From NCBI GenBank assembly GCA_001599755.1, contig BCHX01000006.1:3273336-3337335 (forward strand): DNA of 64,000 nucleotides. The letters run 5' to 3'. Origin of the DNA: Gliomastix tumulicola. Its lineage: Eukaryota > Ascomycota > Sordariomycetes > Hypocreales > Bionectriaceae. The notes beneath the pieces are model-generated. The model worked only from the letters and a program-made list of their open reading frames with translations, ran no database searches and was not told where the DNA came from. How positions within the stretch are numbered: the first letter of the stretch is position 1; the number at the start of each line of letters is the position of its first letter. Both the position numbers and the translations under genes were made by a program. This document shows, piece after piece, positions 22,924 through 33,946 of this stretch.

Positions 22924-23680
22924 CGCGGGTGGTGTCGTGTGTACGGCATGGAGGTGTGAGGAATGTCGTTTTTGTCTCGGCTCGGGCAGCAGCAAATATG
23001 CCTTTATTTAGGGTCGAACAAATGGCTGGTACCTGAAATATCCGAAGTGGTGTTTGGGATCGCCGATCTAATTTTTGGTGGGAGGTCGAGAAAGTCGTTC
23101 CGGATGGAAGCCTCCTGGGGTGACGTCATGGAGGGGTCCTTATCGGCACCTATAGCCGTTTGTGACTGACAGACCGGCGCATGTGATTTCTGTTTGCCAT
23201 TGTCTGCAGGGCGCGTCTTTGATCGAAATGTTCGAGAAGTCGCTTCGCCTCTGCTATTGGCACACCTGCACTGATGGATCGGCACTGTCACGATTGTTGA
23301 CGTGCTGTGGCTTTGTCGATGTGGACGTTGTCAATCAGTGCCGGATGCAGCTTGGGGCTTCACTGATGAGCATGCATGTAAAGGGGCCTAAGAAGATGCC
23401 CGGATAATTGCAAACACTCCACTAGAAGGATATCCCACTTCAAGTACCGTTGAAGTACCCTCTGGCCCCACCAGACCCTTCCAATTGCCCGTGTTTTGTA
23501 AGCAGCCAGCTTTGACTTCATGTCTGGACTCGGAGACTTGGAGATTCGGAGGCTTCATGGGAAGAGAAGAACATGTATTTTTCAAGTATAAAATGGGCAT
23601 TGGATCTCACCATGGCATGGCCCTTTGCACCATCCACCAGCCATCTTCATTGAATACAGTCTGATCCAATCCTCTTCAAC
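22924..23680. other. Divergent promoter region (lipase / NmrA-like gene)
   Basis: Intergenic DNA between divergent starts. It holds a TAAATAAAG element near 23002-23010 facing the lipase and a TATA box facing the NmrA-like gene. No supported coding frame. Confidence 0.5.
23587..23593 (+). promoter_or_regulatory. TATA box of the NmrA-like gene
   Basis: TATAAAA, 88-94 bp upstream of the ATG at 23681 and followed by a pyrimidine-rich leader; a textbook position. Confidence 0.65.
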
Positions 23681-24716
23681 ATGTCTCGTCACTTCACCGT
23701 CGTCCCTGCTTCCACCCAGTCTGGACGGGAGACCATCCGCGCCCTCCTGTCGTCCCCCAGCAAGCCGTTTGTCAGGGCCATCTACAGAGACCCGGCAAAG
23801 GCACCTGCAGAGTTCACCCAGTCGCCCAACTTTGAAGCCATCAAGGGCGATGTGAGCTCAGCCGAGGGACTCGACTTCGCGGGCTCCGATGCCGTGCTGT
23901 ACGTCCCTCCTCCGACGTATGACGGCCAGGACCAGGGCGAGTTTGCGACCAATGCTGCCCAGAATGTCCTGAAAGCGCTCCAGAAGGCGCCTAGCGTCAA
24001 GAGACTCGTCCTCCACTCGGCCATGGGAGCCCAGCACGGGAGTGGCATCGTAAGTTGATCTTTTGCCCTTAACACGTGGCCAAGTCTTCATGGGCGCATA
24101 TGCTCATGTGTAACTTCAGGGCGTCCTGAGAATCAACCATATCAGCGATCAAATCCTCGGGTCGGCAGTGCCTGAGGTGCTCATCGTCAAGCCCGGGTGG
24201 TTCTATGAGATGTGGGCTGGGGCCTTGAAGAGCATGCAGGGCGACAAGCCACACTTTGAGTACCCATTCTCCCCTGCCGACTACAAGATTCCCATGGTAT
24301 GTCCACCCCCAGCTCGGCACACTCTTCCCAACCACAATGAATGGCATGCTGACACCATCTAGGTGAGCGTCAGGGACGTCGGCGCGTACTGCGCTAAAGG
24401 ACTCCTGGCAGAGTCGCCGCAGCCCGCCCTCCGCGCCGTGACGCTGTTCGGTCCCCGCCACATCAGCGCGCTCGACCTCAAGAAGGCGATCGAAGAGGTC
24501 ACGGGCAAGGAGGGCGAGCTCATCGTCATCGAGAAGGACCAGCTGCGCGACTTCTTCCTGAAGGAGGCTCCCGAGGTATACGCGCAGGAGTTCACCGATA
24601 TGATCCTTGCCATCCTCGAAGGCGGAAAGATCTCGAAGTTCCAGGATGACGACGAGGAGAAGGTGCGGGGCGAGCTGGAGCTGGTCGATGTGTTGCGCGA
24701 GTTGGCGTCTCAGTGA
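23681..24716 (+). CDS. NmrA-like NAD(P)-binding protein, three exons
   Basis: Exons 23681-24049, 24120-24296 and 24363-24716 give 299 residues; introns of 70 and 66 bp (GTAAGT...CAG, GTATGT...TAG) fall between codons. The sequence follows the atypical-SDR NmrA pattern: beta-1 and nucleotide loop FTVVPASTQSGRETIRALL, GDVSSAEGLDFAGSDAVLYVPP, VKRLVLHSAMGA, VLIVKPGWFYEMW, VSVRDVGAYCAKGLL, and a helical C-terminal part. The loop ASTQSGRET lacks the full GxxGxxG glycine set, so cofactor binding may be weak or regulatory, as in NmrA itself. Either a small reductase or a redox-sensing regulator is possible. No signal peptide. Confidence 0.9.
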
Positions 24717-24760
24717 GTCTTCGGTAGAGAGAGAAGCAGCGTCCGTCCATAGACAATCCA

Positions 24761-25803
24761 TCATTCATCGTCCACTCTGCTCTCCAGAGCCTTGCATGCC
24801 AGCTCGGCCATCATCCGGTGATAGTCGCAGTCACATATCTCGCGTCTCGTATGCGTGAAGCAGACCTCGTGCTCCTTCGACCACCACTCCCTGGGGTCGA
24901 TGCTCCTCTGGCCCCTCTTCCTCCGCCAGTAGTTCGTAGAGCTTACGATCTCCTCACAGCCTTGTAGCAGCCATCCCCATGTCCGCAGAAACGGCCAGGT
25001 CACCTCCCAGCTCCTGGGATCCCACGGCTCGCCCCAGACAATCATGCCCGTCCAATTCTTCTCCCCGCCGGACTCGATGAGGTCGTCCCACAGACGCTGC
25101 TCCTCGGCGTGCGTGAGGATCTGGGAGAGGGCGACCAGAAAGTTGTCCCGCATCCTGGGGAGGGGGAGCAGGTCGATCCACGGCGTGTGAGGCACCCTCC
25201 TCTGCAGCATCGTGGGGGCCAAGTTCTCAGGACAGGCGGGGAGGGAGGAGAGGCCGCCGCCGTCGGAGGCTACAGTGGAGGGTAGGCCGAAGGGCGACAG
25301 CGAGCTGCAGACGAGCCAGTCGACCCGGAGCCCGAGGACGTCCGCATTGCGTGTGAAGCTATTGATCACGTTCAGCTGGATGAGCCGTAGCAGGTGATCC
25401 GCACGTGGCTCGTGCTTGGCGTAATTCGTGAGGGCCTGATAGGCGAAGCGGTGGAGCGCCTCTCGTATCTGCTCTATGTTCTCGTCCGTGATGTCGGTGA
25501 AGATGGCGTCCGCGTGTGAAGGAACGAAGCCCTTTCTGAGCACAACTGCCTTGGCCTCCGCCAGTGCTTTCCTCTCACGGCCTTGGTGTGCCTGCGTCTC
25601 AGCTATGCTCGGACAATAGTGTCTGTGACGTGTACGTGCGAAGGGTACCCACGAGCTCTCTGGTTCAGTCTGTTCTGGAGCTTCTTGCGCTCCCTCTGAT
25701 TGGTGATGCCAGCCCAGTCCTCGCCCCGTCGGCGGATGAAGGCCTGATGAGGCATGGATGCGGCGTCGAACGGCAGGGCATCTGCCTGCTGCGTGGCTGT
25801 CAT
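24761..25803 (-). CDS. bZIP-type protein with DUF3425 domain, two exons
   Basis: Exons (minus) 25803-25653 and 25602-24761 give 330 residues. The 50-bp intron (GTGGGT donor, TAG acceptor) is the only join I found that keeps frame between RLNQRA in the basic region and ETQAHQGRERKALAEAK. The N-terminus has EDWAGITNQRERKKLQNRLNQR, a degenerate basic region of the type found before DUF3425; a regular leucine zipper is not evident. The DUF3425 part includes LLRLIQLNVINSFTRNADVLG, SPFGLP, PTMLQRRVPHTPWIDLLPLP, MRDNFL and the C-terminal WEVTWPFLRTWGWLLQGCEE. Such proteins are common, lineage-expanded fungal regulators of mostly unknown target. Splice choice is moderately certain. Confidence 0.85.
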
Positions 25804-26196
25804 GATCGGGGATGTTGCAGATTCGCGCTCCGCGGGCATGCAGGCGGCTGACACGACAAGGTTCCAGAGATTCGGAGGGTTTTCAGAGTCTTCATTACAA
25901 ATAGGAATGTAGTTTGCGGAGAGACAAACAGAAATACAGACCAATGCAGCTGGATGACAGGAACTAGCAGCTGGCGGCGCGTGGAGGCCGTCACGGTTTT
26001 GCGCTAATGCAAGCGACTGACATTTGAGATGATGGAGAAGAGTGACTTTATGAAGACTTTGATGACCCAAGAACGGTGAGGAGACCCTCTTTAAACACCA
26101 GTAGCAGAATATGCCATTAAGCGAGTACTGCTCCATACATGCATAACTGGCATATCAGCTACCTTAGTCCTCAGTCCTTGCCCAGCCATCCTCTCA
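25804..26196. other. Promoter side of the bZIP-DUF3425 gene / 3' flank of GH43
   Basis: Spacer of about 390 bp. In the region just upstream of the bZIP gene start the frame stays open by chance but contains no recognisable segment. No other feature seen. Confidence 0.5.
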
Positions 26197-27747
26197 CTAC
26201 ACTGGCTGCGGGCTGAATGCATACCACTCGTGAATCCCAACAGCGCCATACCGCCCAGAACCCCCCGAGCCCTGCAGCGTCACCCTCAACGCCGTCGTGG
26301 ACACAGTCTGAAAGCTCACCTCGGGCGGATCTCGCGAGGGCGCAGTCGGATATCCGCCCGACGTGACAGTGACCCGCGTCCACGAGCCGCTGCTGGTCCT
26401 ATACTCGGCGTACCAGGACGCAGGCGGCGGGACACCGACGTTGGATCCCGCTGGCTGGTCCGCGAAGAAGGCGATGGCGACACCATTGAGGGAGACGGCC
26501 GAGTCCCAGGTGTACGTCAGCACGTTCACGGCGGGGGACTGGTCGCCGGCCCAGCTGGACCAGTAGTCCGGCGGCAGCGGGTTGGACAGGATGCGCTCGT
26601 CGTTGAGCGCCGCGATCCAGTACTGGATGGGCGTGCCGTTCTGAGACGTGGCCCTGGCAAGAGGCGCGACGTTGCGGCTGGGCGGACGGGGGGCCGTGAG
26701 CGAGTCGCGCCATGTCTGCTTGATGCGGACGATGCTCGGCGGCGAGGTGCTGTCGTCCCACTCGAGGAGGTCGAAGGCGACGCTGCGGCGGAAGTGACCT
26801 CCGTTCTGCGCGTCGGCAGTGTGGTAGACCAGGTACCACTCGCCGTTGAGCTCGTACGCGCCCGGGTGCGAGGTCGTGGACGAGACGACGCCGAGGATGA
26901 CGCCGCGGAAGGTCCAGGGCCCGAGCGGGCTGGACGCCGTGCCGTAGGCGATGCAGGCGTGGTAGCTCGTCGGCGTGCACGGGGAGTTTGCGGCGGCGTT
27001 GTTGCCTGCGTAGAGCAGGTAGTACGTGTTGCCGCGCTTCATGAGCCAGGGCGCCTCGAAGAAGCCCGTGAGGCCGTTGATGGAGACGGGCGACCCGATG
27101 ACGCTGGTCATGTCGGAGCCAAGCTCCACGGCTCGCAGCTGGTTGAACGAGCCCCAGTACACATAGACGCGCCCGTTGTCGTCCACAAGCACCGAAGGGT
27201 CGATGTTGTGGATGCTGTTCCCCGGCGACGGCACCCTCTGGGAGATGATCGGGCCAGATGGATGGGCGTCGACAAAGGGACCCGTAGGGCTGTCGGATAC
27301 ACCAACGCCGATAGAGAAGGGGTCTGAAGCGCCGCCTTGCTGACGCGCGGAAGCATAGAGGTAGAAGCGACCGTTGGCTCCCTGGACGATCTGACTGGCA
27401 TACGCGCCGCCCGGCTGAGCCCAGGCGAAGACGGACTGAGGCCGGGCGACATTCCGGTGGAGAGTCCACGTCCCGCCAGCAGGGTCGGGGTTCGTAGCCT
27501 CAAAGATCTCCCACTCGTTCATGACGAAGTCGTTGGTGGTGGGATTAGCCTCATCACGGCCGGCCAAGATATAAACGGTGTCACCAACGACAAAGGGTGC
27601 CGGGTCAGCAGAGTAGAGAGACCCGTCACCGAGAATGGGATTGCCAGGCGACTGAAAGGAGGTCTGCTGGCGGCGGACGAGGGCAGCGACTGAGGCATGA
27701 GGTAGGAGGGCAGCCGCCCAGAGGGCAGACCGAGCCAGGAGCATCAT
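26197..27747 (-). CDS. Secreted GH43-type glycosidase
   Basis: Single-exon protein of 516 residues with an N-terminal signal peptide (MMLLARSALWAAALLPHASVA) and a dibasic RR at 25-26. It has the five-bladed propeller signature of glycoside hydrolase family 43: catalytic base Asp48 (SADPAPFV), pKa-modulating Asp183 (NIDPSVLVDD) and acid Glu231 (FFEAPWLMKRG), in the standard order and spacing. The last about 150 residues form a second beta-rich region (VLTYTWDSAVSLNGVAI..., GAVGIHEWYAF) resembling a carbohydrate-binding or sugar-recognition module. GH43 enzymes release arabinose, xylose or galactose from plant hemicellulose and pectin; the exact substrate cannot be called. It is divergent from the DUF5695 gene 650 bp away, suggesting a shared promoter region. 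Confidence 0.9.
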   Translation of the reverse strand: MMLLARSALWAAALLPHASVAALVRRQQTSFQSPGNPILGDGSLYSADPAPFVVGDTVYILAGRDEANPTTNDFVMNEWEIFEATNPDPAGGTWTLHRNVARPQSVFAWAQPGGAYASQIVQGANGRFYLYASARQQGGASDPFSIGVGVSDSPTGPFVDAHPSGPIISQRVPSPGNSIHNIDPSVLVDDNGRVYVYWGSFNQLRAVELGSDMTSVIGSPVSINGLTGFFEAPWLMKRGNTYYLLYAGNNAAANSPCTPTSYHACIAYGTASSPLGPWTFRGVILGVVSSTTSHPGAYELNGEWYLVYHTADAQNGGHFRRSVAFDLLEWDDSTSPPSIVRIKQTWRDSLTAPRPPSRNVAPLARATSQNGTPIQYWIAALNDERILSNPLPPDYWSSWAGDQSPAVNVLTYTWDSAVSLNGVAIAFFADQPAGSNVGVPPPASWYAEYRTSSGSWTRVTVTSGGYPTAPSRDPPEVSFQTVSTTALRVTLQGSGGSGRYGAVGIHEWYAFSPQPV

Positions 27748-28399
27748 GGTGTCTGTGGTGGTGATAGAGTCCCAGCTTGCATGTGTCTCCTCGTCCGCAG
27801 ACGACTCGGACAGAAGCGCACTCAGCTGAAATTATACCAGCACCGGCGGCAATGACGCTACCCGCCCCGGCTGTTCCTTTCTCCTCGAATCATGGCCGCC
27901 GTCTGTTTTCCCTCAAATCACCGCGTCGCGTCAAATTGATGATCAGCCGGACCTGCCCCCCTGTCGCTCCGGCCAACACCTCCCGAGCTTCCCCAATCCG
28001 GCCGATGTAACGCTCGAGAAGCGACGTTCGTGATCTACAATCCCGCAGCCCGAATCCTTAAGCGTGCCAATCAATTCGATGCTGTTCGCCCAGGCTGGGG
28101 CGTGAATGTGGATTGATGCCACCCGCGATGCGGAGAAGCAGATTGTCGGCTCCAGGCACAGCCATATTGAGATGTCCCGGTCGGGCGATTGTCTCCCTCG
28201 CGGAAAAGGGGAAACGCAACGTAGCGCTCGTGAGATCCGGGGATTGATGGAATGAAGGCGCACCGGCGGATGAATATGGCTTTCTCTTAAAAGGGGGCGA
28301 CTGGCCCTGTCTTACTGCCGGGAGGAGGGAGTTAACGGGTAAGGCCCTTACAGCATCGCATCAGAAACACGTTACTGCAACCCCCCCCTGCTTGAAACA
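27748..28399. other. Divergent promoter region (GH43 / DUF5695)
   Basis: Shared intergenic region of 652 bp between two secreted-protein genes. Besides the GH43 TATA-like element there is a TCTTAAAAGG element about 115 bp upstream of the DUF5695 ATG and a C-rich tract just before it. No coding frame supported. Confidence 0.5.
27829..27836 (-). promoter_or_regulatory. TATA-like box of the GH43 gene
   Basis: TATAATTT on the minus strand, 82-89 bp upstream of the GH43 start codon. Confidence 0.45.
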
Positions 28400-31212
28400 A
28401 TGATGTCCCTCCGGCGTTTCGGGGCCCTTGTCGCCCTCGCCGTGGCACTTGTCCCGCAGGCCCTTGGCCAACAGGACAACCTCGGTCTCGGGAACGGCTA
28501 CATCGACATCGTCACGCCCAACTTCAACGCCCGCGTCGTCCGCGATGCGCAGGTGCTGGCGTCGCTCACTCCCGCGGGCGACGCCTTCGACTTCCTCCCC
28601 TTTGACCTGCTCAAAGTGCGCGCCCGCCACGGCCAGTATCACTGGGGAGACGTGACCTTTCGCTACCGCGCGCAGGGCGCCTCCGCGTGGACAAACGGAG
28701 ACTCGGCCAAGGCCCGCGCCGTCGTTAAAGCTCTCCCCGCCGGGGGAAACGTCTTCGCGGCGTCGGATCTGAGCCCTACTCTGCCTAGCGGCCCGCTGAG
28801 CGTCACTCGAGAGTGGCTGCAAGTCGAGGACGACCTCGGCCTGCGCTTCACGCTCAAGAACACGGGTAGCACTCCCCTCGAGGTCGGCAGTCTCGGCTTC
28901 CCCGCCGAATTCAACAGCATCTTCACCAATCGCAGGGCAACGGACATGCAGCGACTCTGCTCCCTGTCTGACCCGTACGTCGGCCTCGACGCGGGCTACA
29001 TCCGCGTCACGCCCGTCAGGGGCACTGGCAAGGCTCTCGTCGTGACGCCGCTCAACGGTACTCGCACGCCGCTTGAGGCCTATCGCAACCTCGCTGAGCC
29101 GTCCTTCTCAGAGACGGCGTATGGCAGCCAGACGTTTGAGGGCTTCTACGAGTGGCAGACCCTGAGCAAGGCCTGGGCCCAGAACGAGTGGGCGAACCAG
29201 GACCCGTGGAACACGGCGTCGTCGGTGACGCTGGCGCCTGGCGGGTCTGTCCAGTTTGGTGTGCGCTTCAGCGTCGCGGAGAGCGTGCGTGGTCTGGACG
29301 ACGCAGTGCGGTCGACGGGAACGCCTGTGGCTGTTGGCGCGCCGGGGTATATCATCCCGAGGGACCTGCCCGCCCAGCTGCTCCTCAAGAGTGATTCTGC
29401 CGTGGCTTCGATTAGTGTCTCGCCGCAGGGAGCCCTTACTCTTGCGGCTGGACAGGGTGGTCAGTATACCGTCACGCCATCTCAGTCTGCCTGGGGTCGA
29501 GTCCGCGTCACTATCGGTTACCAGGATGGCAAGCGCCAGACCGTTCACTACTACGTCACGAAGCCGAACACGCAGGTCTTGACCGACCTGGGCCACTTCC
29601 TCACCACCGAGGCCTGGTTCAACAACCCCTCGGACCCCTTCAAGAGATCCCCTTCGGTCATGACGTACGACTATGAGAAGCGTGCCATCGTCGACCAGGA
29701 CGCTCGCGCCTGGGTCGCTGGTCTCAGTGACGAGGGCGGCACGGGAGCATACGTCGCTGCTTTCATCAAGCAGGTCCTCCAACCTGATGCCGAGGAAGTT
29801 GCCAAGCTGGAGGAGTTCGCCAAAACCGTCATCTGGGGACAGATCCAGACGCAGGACTACTCCGTCCGCAAGGCCATTTTCTTCTATGAGCCGGCTGCAG
29901 TTCCCGGATACACCTACTCTAGGGACATCAACTGGGGCAGCTGGACGTCCTGGAACAGGCAACAGTCGTACTACATCGACCGTGCGTACAACTATGTCCA
30001 CGTTGCTGCGGCGTACTGGTCACTCTACCGTGTTGCTCGGGCCTATCCCGACATCGTATCCGAGGCATGGGGCTGGTATCTCGACCACGCCCAGCAGACG
30101 GTTATTCGTATGACGAAGAGCGATATTTGGTACAATGATGTGGGCCTCATGGGCGAGACTGTCTTTGGACACATCCTGGCTGATCTCAAGCGCGAGGGTC
30201 GGACTGCTCAGGCCAAGGCGGTCGAAGATGCCATGCGTGCGCGGGCCCAGCTCTGGGATTCGCAAGAGATTCCGTACGGAAGCGAGATGGCGTGGGACTC
30301 GACCGGCCAAGAGGGCGTGTACTACTGGACAAGGTGAGAGACTACGTCGATGATGATGCGCTGGGACGAGCTGAGCTGATTGGACCGGCAACTAGGCACT
30401 TTGGTATGACCAACTCCGAGCACAAGACCATCAACAGCGTGCTCGGATACATGCCGAGCATCCCCCACTGGGGCTGGAACGGAAACGCCAGACGCTACTG
30501 GGACTTTATGTGAGTGCAAAAGGCGTGCCACTCAGAATGCAATGATGCTAACACGTGCGGCAGCTATGGCGGGAAGCTTGGCCGCATTGAGCGCCAGATT
30601 CACCACTACGGCTCGGGTCTGAACTCTCAAGTCCTGCTCTCCGCATTCCAGGATGACCCGTCCGATGCGTATGCGCTTCGCGTAGGATATGGAGGATCGA
30701 CCGGTCCGCTCTCGAACATCAACCAGGACGGCTTCCCGAGCGCCGCGTTCCACTCGTGGCCCAACACGCTCAAGTGGGATGGCATCACTGGCGACTATGG
30801 CCCCGGTTTCCTCGGACTGGCCCTGACGTCGGGGACGTTTGTCGCTGATGATCCAGACCTCGGCCTCGTCGCGTACGGCGGCGTTCTCAGCACCGAGGGC
30901 TCGAGCGTGGTCGTCGAGCCGCGCGACGCCGTGCGTAAGAGGGTCTTCATCGGTCCGCTGAGCGTTCTCGTATCGGTCGACGCTGGTGCTATCGAGCAGT
31001 TCAGCTACGATGCAGGTGCAGGTAGTGTATCCGTGACCGTGGCGCAGCAATCAGGCGCGCCAGTGGCATCTCAGGTAGCGATCTGGGTGGAATCGACGGC
31101 GGGAGACTCGTGGACTGCGAGCGCGGACTCCGCCAGCATCCAGAGTGCGCGTGGTGGCTGGGTTGTCGCTCTCGGTGGTGATGGCGCTACCTTCGAGTTA
31201 AGCCGATCCTGA
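28400..31212 (+). CDS. Secreted DUF5695 family protein, three exons
   Basis: Exons 28400-30333, 30396-30509 and 30564-31212 give 898 residues; introns of 62 and 54 bp have GTGAGA/GTGAGT donors and TAG/CAG acceptors and keep frame. The signal peptide is residues 1-23 (ends ALGQ). The chain starts with NLGLGNGYIDIVTPNFNA and runs through FDFLPFDLLKVRARHGQYHWGD, typical of DUF5695 in fungi and bacteria, with a beta-rich N-terminal half and a helical half (SRDINWGSWTSWNRQQSYYIDR, YWSLYRVARAYP) that resembles the alpha/alpha barrel of some polysaccharide-active enzymes. It ends in a beta-rich domain. No characterised activity is known to me; a role in plant polysaccharide breakdown is inferred from secretion, fold-like layout and the divergent GH43 neighbour. 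Confidence 0.85.
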
Positions 31213-31592
31213 GCAGCATGTCTAGCATGATTCCGGTAGTCGTAGGAATTGATGGAGTAAACCTCATGCTTCCTTTGCCGCTGCGCGTGCACGCTGTGAT
31301 GTCGCAGAGAACCCCTCCAATTGAATTTCTGGCGATGGTGGGGCTGGAATTCGGGAACGGAGCATTGTTCAAGCGAGTTCTGCGTAAGTGGGGCTAACTG
31401 ACCGGATGACTCATCCGCTTCACAAACTTTGACAGGGCATGCGGCGGGCTCCACTCACGTGATCCCACCTCCAGCGCACAATCCAAGGCGTCAGTATTCC
31501 ACATTCTACCATTTTGCAGAAAACCTCCACCTCGTCCGTCTAACCGTCGACTCAACACCACCAACACAGCACACTCGACAAATCCATCCATC
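31213..31592. other. Intergenic region, eS30 promoter
   Basis: Spacer of 380 bp. The part near the eS30 start is CA/CT-rich (AACACCACCAACACAGCACACTC), common in ribosomal protein gene leaders of filamentous fungi. No gene seen. Confidence 0.5.
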
Positions 31593-32033
31593 ATGGGTAA
31601 AGTTCACGGATCTCTTGCCCGTGCCGGTATGTATTCCCTCCTGATTATCGTTGACGCGAGACGGCGGCGGATGGCTAATTCTTCTCGCAGGCAAGGTCAA
31701 GTCTCAGACCCCCAAGGTACGAACCGCCGCCCGTCCGAATCGATCCCCTCGGACCTCTTCACCCCTCGCCCTGCGCCGAAGCGACCGATGTGGCTGACAA
31801 TATTTCTTTTCGCTGTGCAGGTTGAGGCCCAGGAGAAGCCCAAGGTCCCCAAGGGCCGTGCTCTTAAGCGTCTCAAGTACACCCGCCGTTTCGTCAACAT
31901 CACCCTCACCGGTGGCAAGAGAAAGGTACGCAACGATGATGCGCCGCGGCGACAGACAAACTCTAGAGAGGACAAAAGGCGCAGGATTTGCTGACACGGG
32001 GACACGCAGATGAACCCCAACCCCGGTACTTAA
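31593..32033 (+). CDS. RPS30: 40S ribosomal protein eS30, four exons
   Basis: Exons 31593-31626, 31691-31716, 31821-31925 and 32010-32033 give 62 residues, exactly the fungal eS30 length. Translation reads [20 protein letters not shown], then [34 protein letters not shown] and the final MNPNPGT. Introns are 64, 104 and 84 bp with GTATGT/GTACGA/GTACGC donors and CAG acceptors; the second exon is only 26 bp. eS30 is a small-subunit protein at the decoding-site shoulder. There is no fused ubiquitin-like domain, as usual in fungi. Very secure. Confidence 0.97.
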
Positions 32034-32741
32034 GTCACTCAACACGAATTTGATGGAAAGGAGGATTGGCGGGGACATTGGGATATCGATGCATGACATG
32101 ATACGGGCGGTCACGATTCAGGACAGCAAAAACGCCCCTTCGCGGTGTCTTGATGCATTTGTGAAGATGGAACATAGGATGGGCTGATACTGCCAGCTGA
32201 GCATGCCACCGAATCGCTGCGAAAAGGCGAGCACAACGGGGTGATGCGACGAAGCGGCAGAGGCTTTTACTTGGCGTCTGGTGTCGTTAAAAAACAAAAC
32301 ATCACATCAAACCATGTTGCCCGCCATGAGATTTGTTGATTGCGTGAATGTGGCCGCCGGAGTGCTCTCGTTTGGGTGAATGGCCGTGACGCACTACGGG
32401 TGATTTTTTGCTAGGGCTCTGATGTAGCGCTGCACGACACCGATATTGTAGATGCGCAAGGCAGGTAAAACGAACCGTAGATCTCACCGAGTTACGTACT
32501 CATCTGTAAAGAGAACAACGAAATCAACAGTAACGCTCCGTTACGCGTGGTTCGTGTCGAGGTCGCAGCCATCACCACCAGAGAGATCACGTGACTGGAA
32601 ATTGTCCAACCATCCGAGACTCGAGGTTCGAGGAGCACTTCGACAAGTCAACAAACCAAGCCTACCCGACCCCCAAACCGTCGCTAAACCCACGACCGCC
32701 TCTTCTCGACACCGCCCCCGAACCTCCCCAAGCTAGACAAC
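32034..32741. other. Intergenic region between eS30 and Y14
   Basis: About 700 bp with no supported gene; contains the eS30 3' UTR and the Y14 promoter. A C/A-rich leader precedes the Y14 ATG. Confidence 0.5.
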
Positions 32742-33299
32742 ATGGCCGAGGAAATGGAAGTCGACTCGGGCTCCCCGCCGCCCCCAGCCCCAGCTGAAGC
32801 CCCGCGAAACGAGTCCGAGATGCGCACCCACACCAAGGCCACGGCCGTCCGCTCGATTGAGGGCTGGATCATTGCCGTCACGAACGTACACGAGGAGGCC
32901 GACGAGGAGGCGATCCAGGACAAGTTTGGAGAGTACGGCGAGATCAAGAACCTGCACCTGAACCTCGACCGGAGAAGTGGTTATGTGAAGGTACGCGGAA
33001 CAGAGGCTGTTGGAGAGCTTGGAACGGGCGACTAGAGTCTTTTGGGATGGCTTGGCTAACCTTTGCGTTGATTGAATTAGGGCTATGCATTGATCGAGTA
33101 CGCGACGCTCGAGGAGGCCCGCGCGGCCATCGACGGTATGCACAAGGAGAAGCTACTCGACCAGACCCTCGAGGTCGACTTTGCCTTCGTGCGGCCACCG
33201 CCGGGCCAGAACAAGGGCGGCCGTCCCAACCGTGGTGGCGGCGGCAGGAGAGGCCGAAGCCGCAGTCGCAGCCCCGAGAAGAAGGACAGCGAGGAGTGA
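32742..33299 (+). CDS. RNA-binding protein Y14/RBM8A (exon junction complex)
   Basis: Exons 32742-32990 and 33081-33299 give 155 residues; the 90-bp intron separates K from GYALIEY inside the RNP1 motif. It has one [24 protein letters not shown] opens it (RNP2 IAVTNV), then [22 protein letters not shown]1 KGYALIEY and [12 protein letters not shown], matching Y14/RBM8A closely. In this family the RRM surface binds Mago rather than RNA and, with eIF4A3, forms the core left on spliced mRNAs. The C-terminal tail is Gly/Arg- and Arg/Ser-rich ([12 protein letters not shown]), a likely phosphorylation site. The N-terminus is acidic and proline-rich. Nuclear and shuttling role is expected. Confidence 0.95.
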
Positions 33300-33946
33300 A
33301 GCTGAGAGCAACCCCCGCTGAAACGTCGAAAAGCGCCGTCCTACGATATAGCTATATGAGGTTATGGATAGACAGACATTGGCTAGGAAGGAACGGGAGG
33401 CCGACGTCCTAAGCTCTACGAGGGCATAGATATGTCGGCACGTTACCAAAAAAGATCCGAGGTAGGTTGGCTACGCCGAGGCTGTGTTCTCCATGGTGAT
33501 GTGATCGACGTTAACAGCCAGTAGATTGAATGACGCACCAAGATCACAAGGCACTGCAAGCTCTTCTACTATTCCCATATGGCTAGCTTGATCCTACTGT
33601 ACGCTCTGGGCTGTCTAGATTACCGACACTTAACGACCCTTAGATCATAGACGATGCGTCTGTCTAATGTCCATGACACGGCTGCAACACGCCCTATTGC
33701 GCTTTCTCGAAAGGATCGCAGCCGCACTGCGTCTATCATTTGCATTTGTCTACCTAATGCCTGTCGAACTCGGCGCACTGCCTGCCGATGGTATCAATCT
33801 GTGATCTTACACCCATCCATCTCTGAGCCGCTTGGGCTCGAGGACCCCAGCATGCAACCTGAGTCCAGTTATATCCTCGCGTGTTTGGGGTCTGCCGTCG
33901 TGGACTCTACGCCGTACCATATCCAGTCACCGGCCAAGCCTGGCCT
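33300..33946. other. Convergent 3' flanks (Y14 / GH3)
   Basis: Spacer between convergent genes, AT-richer than flanking coding DNA, with no supported gene. Presumably holds both 3' UTRs. Confidence 0.5.

Noticed and set aside
21469..22959. Plus-strand 496-codon open frame
   Set aside because: Antisense to the PAF-AH-like gene, with no motif of its own.
26230..27327. Plus-strand 365-codon open frame
   Set aside because: Antisense shadow of the GH43 gene.
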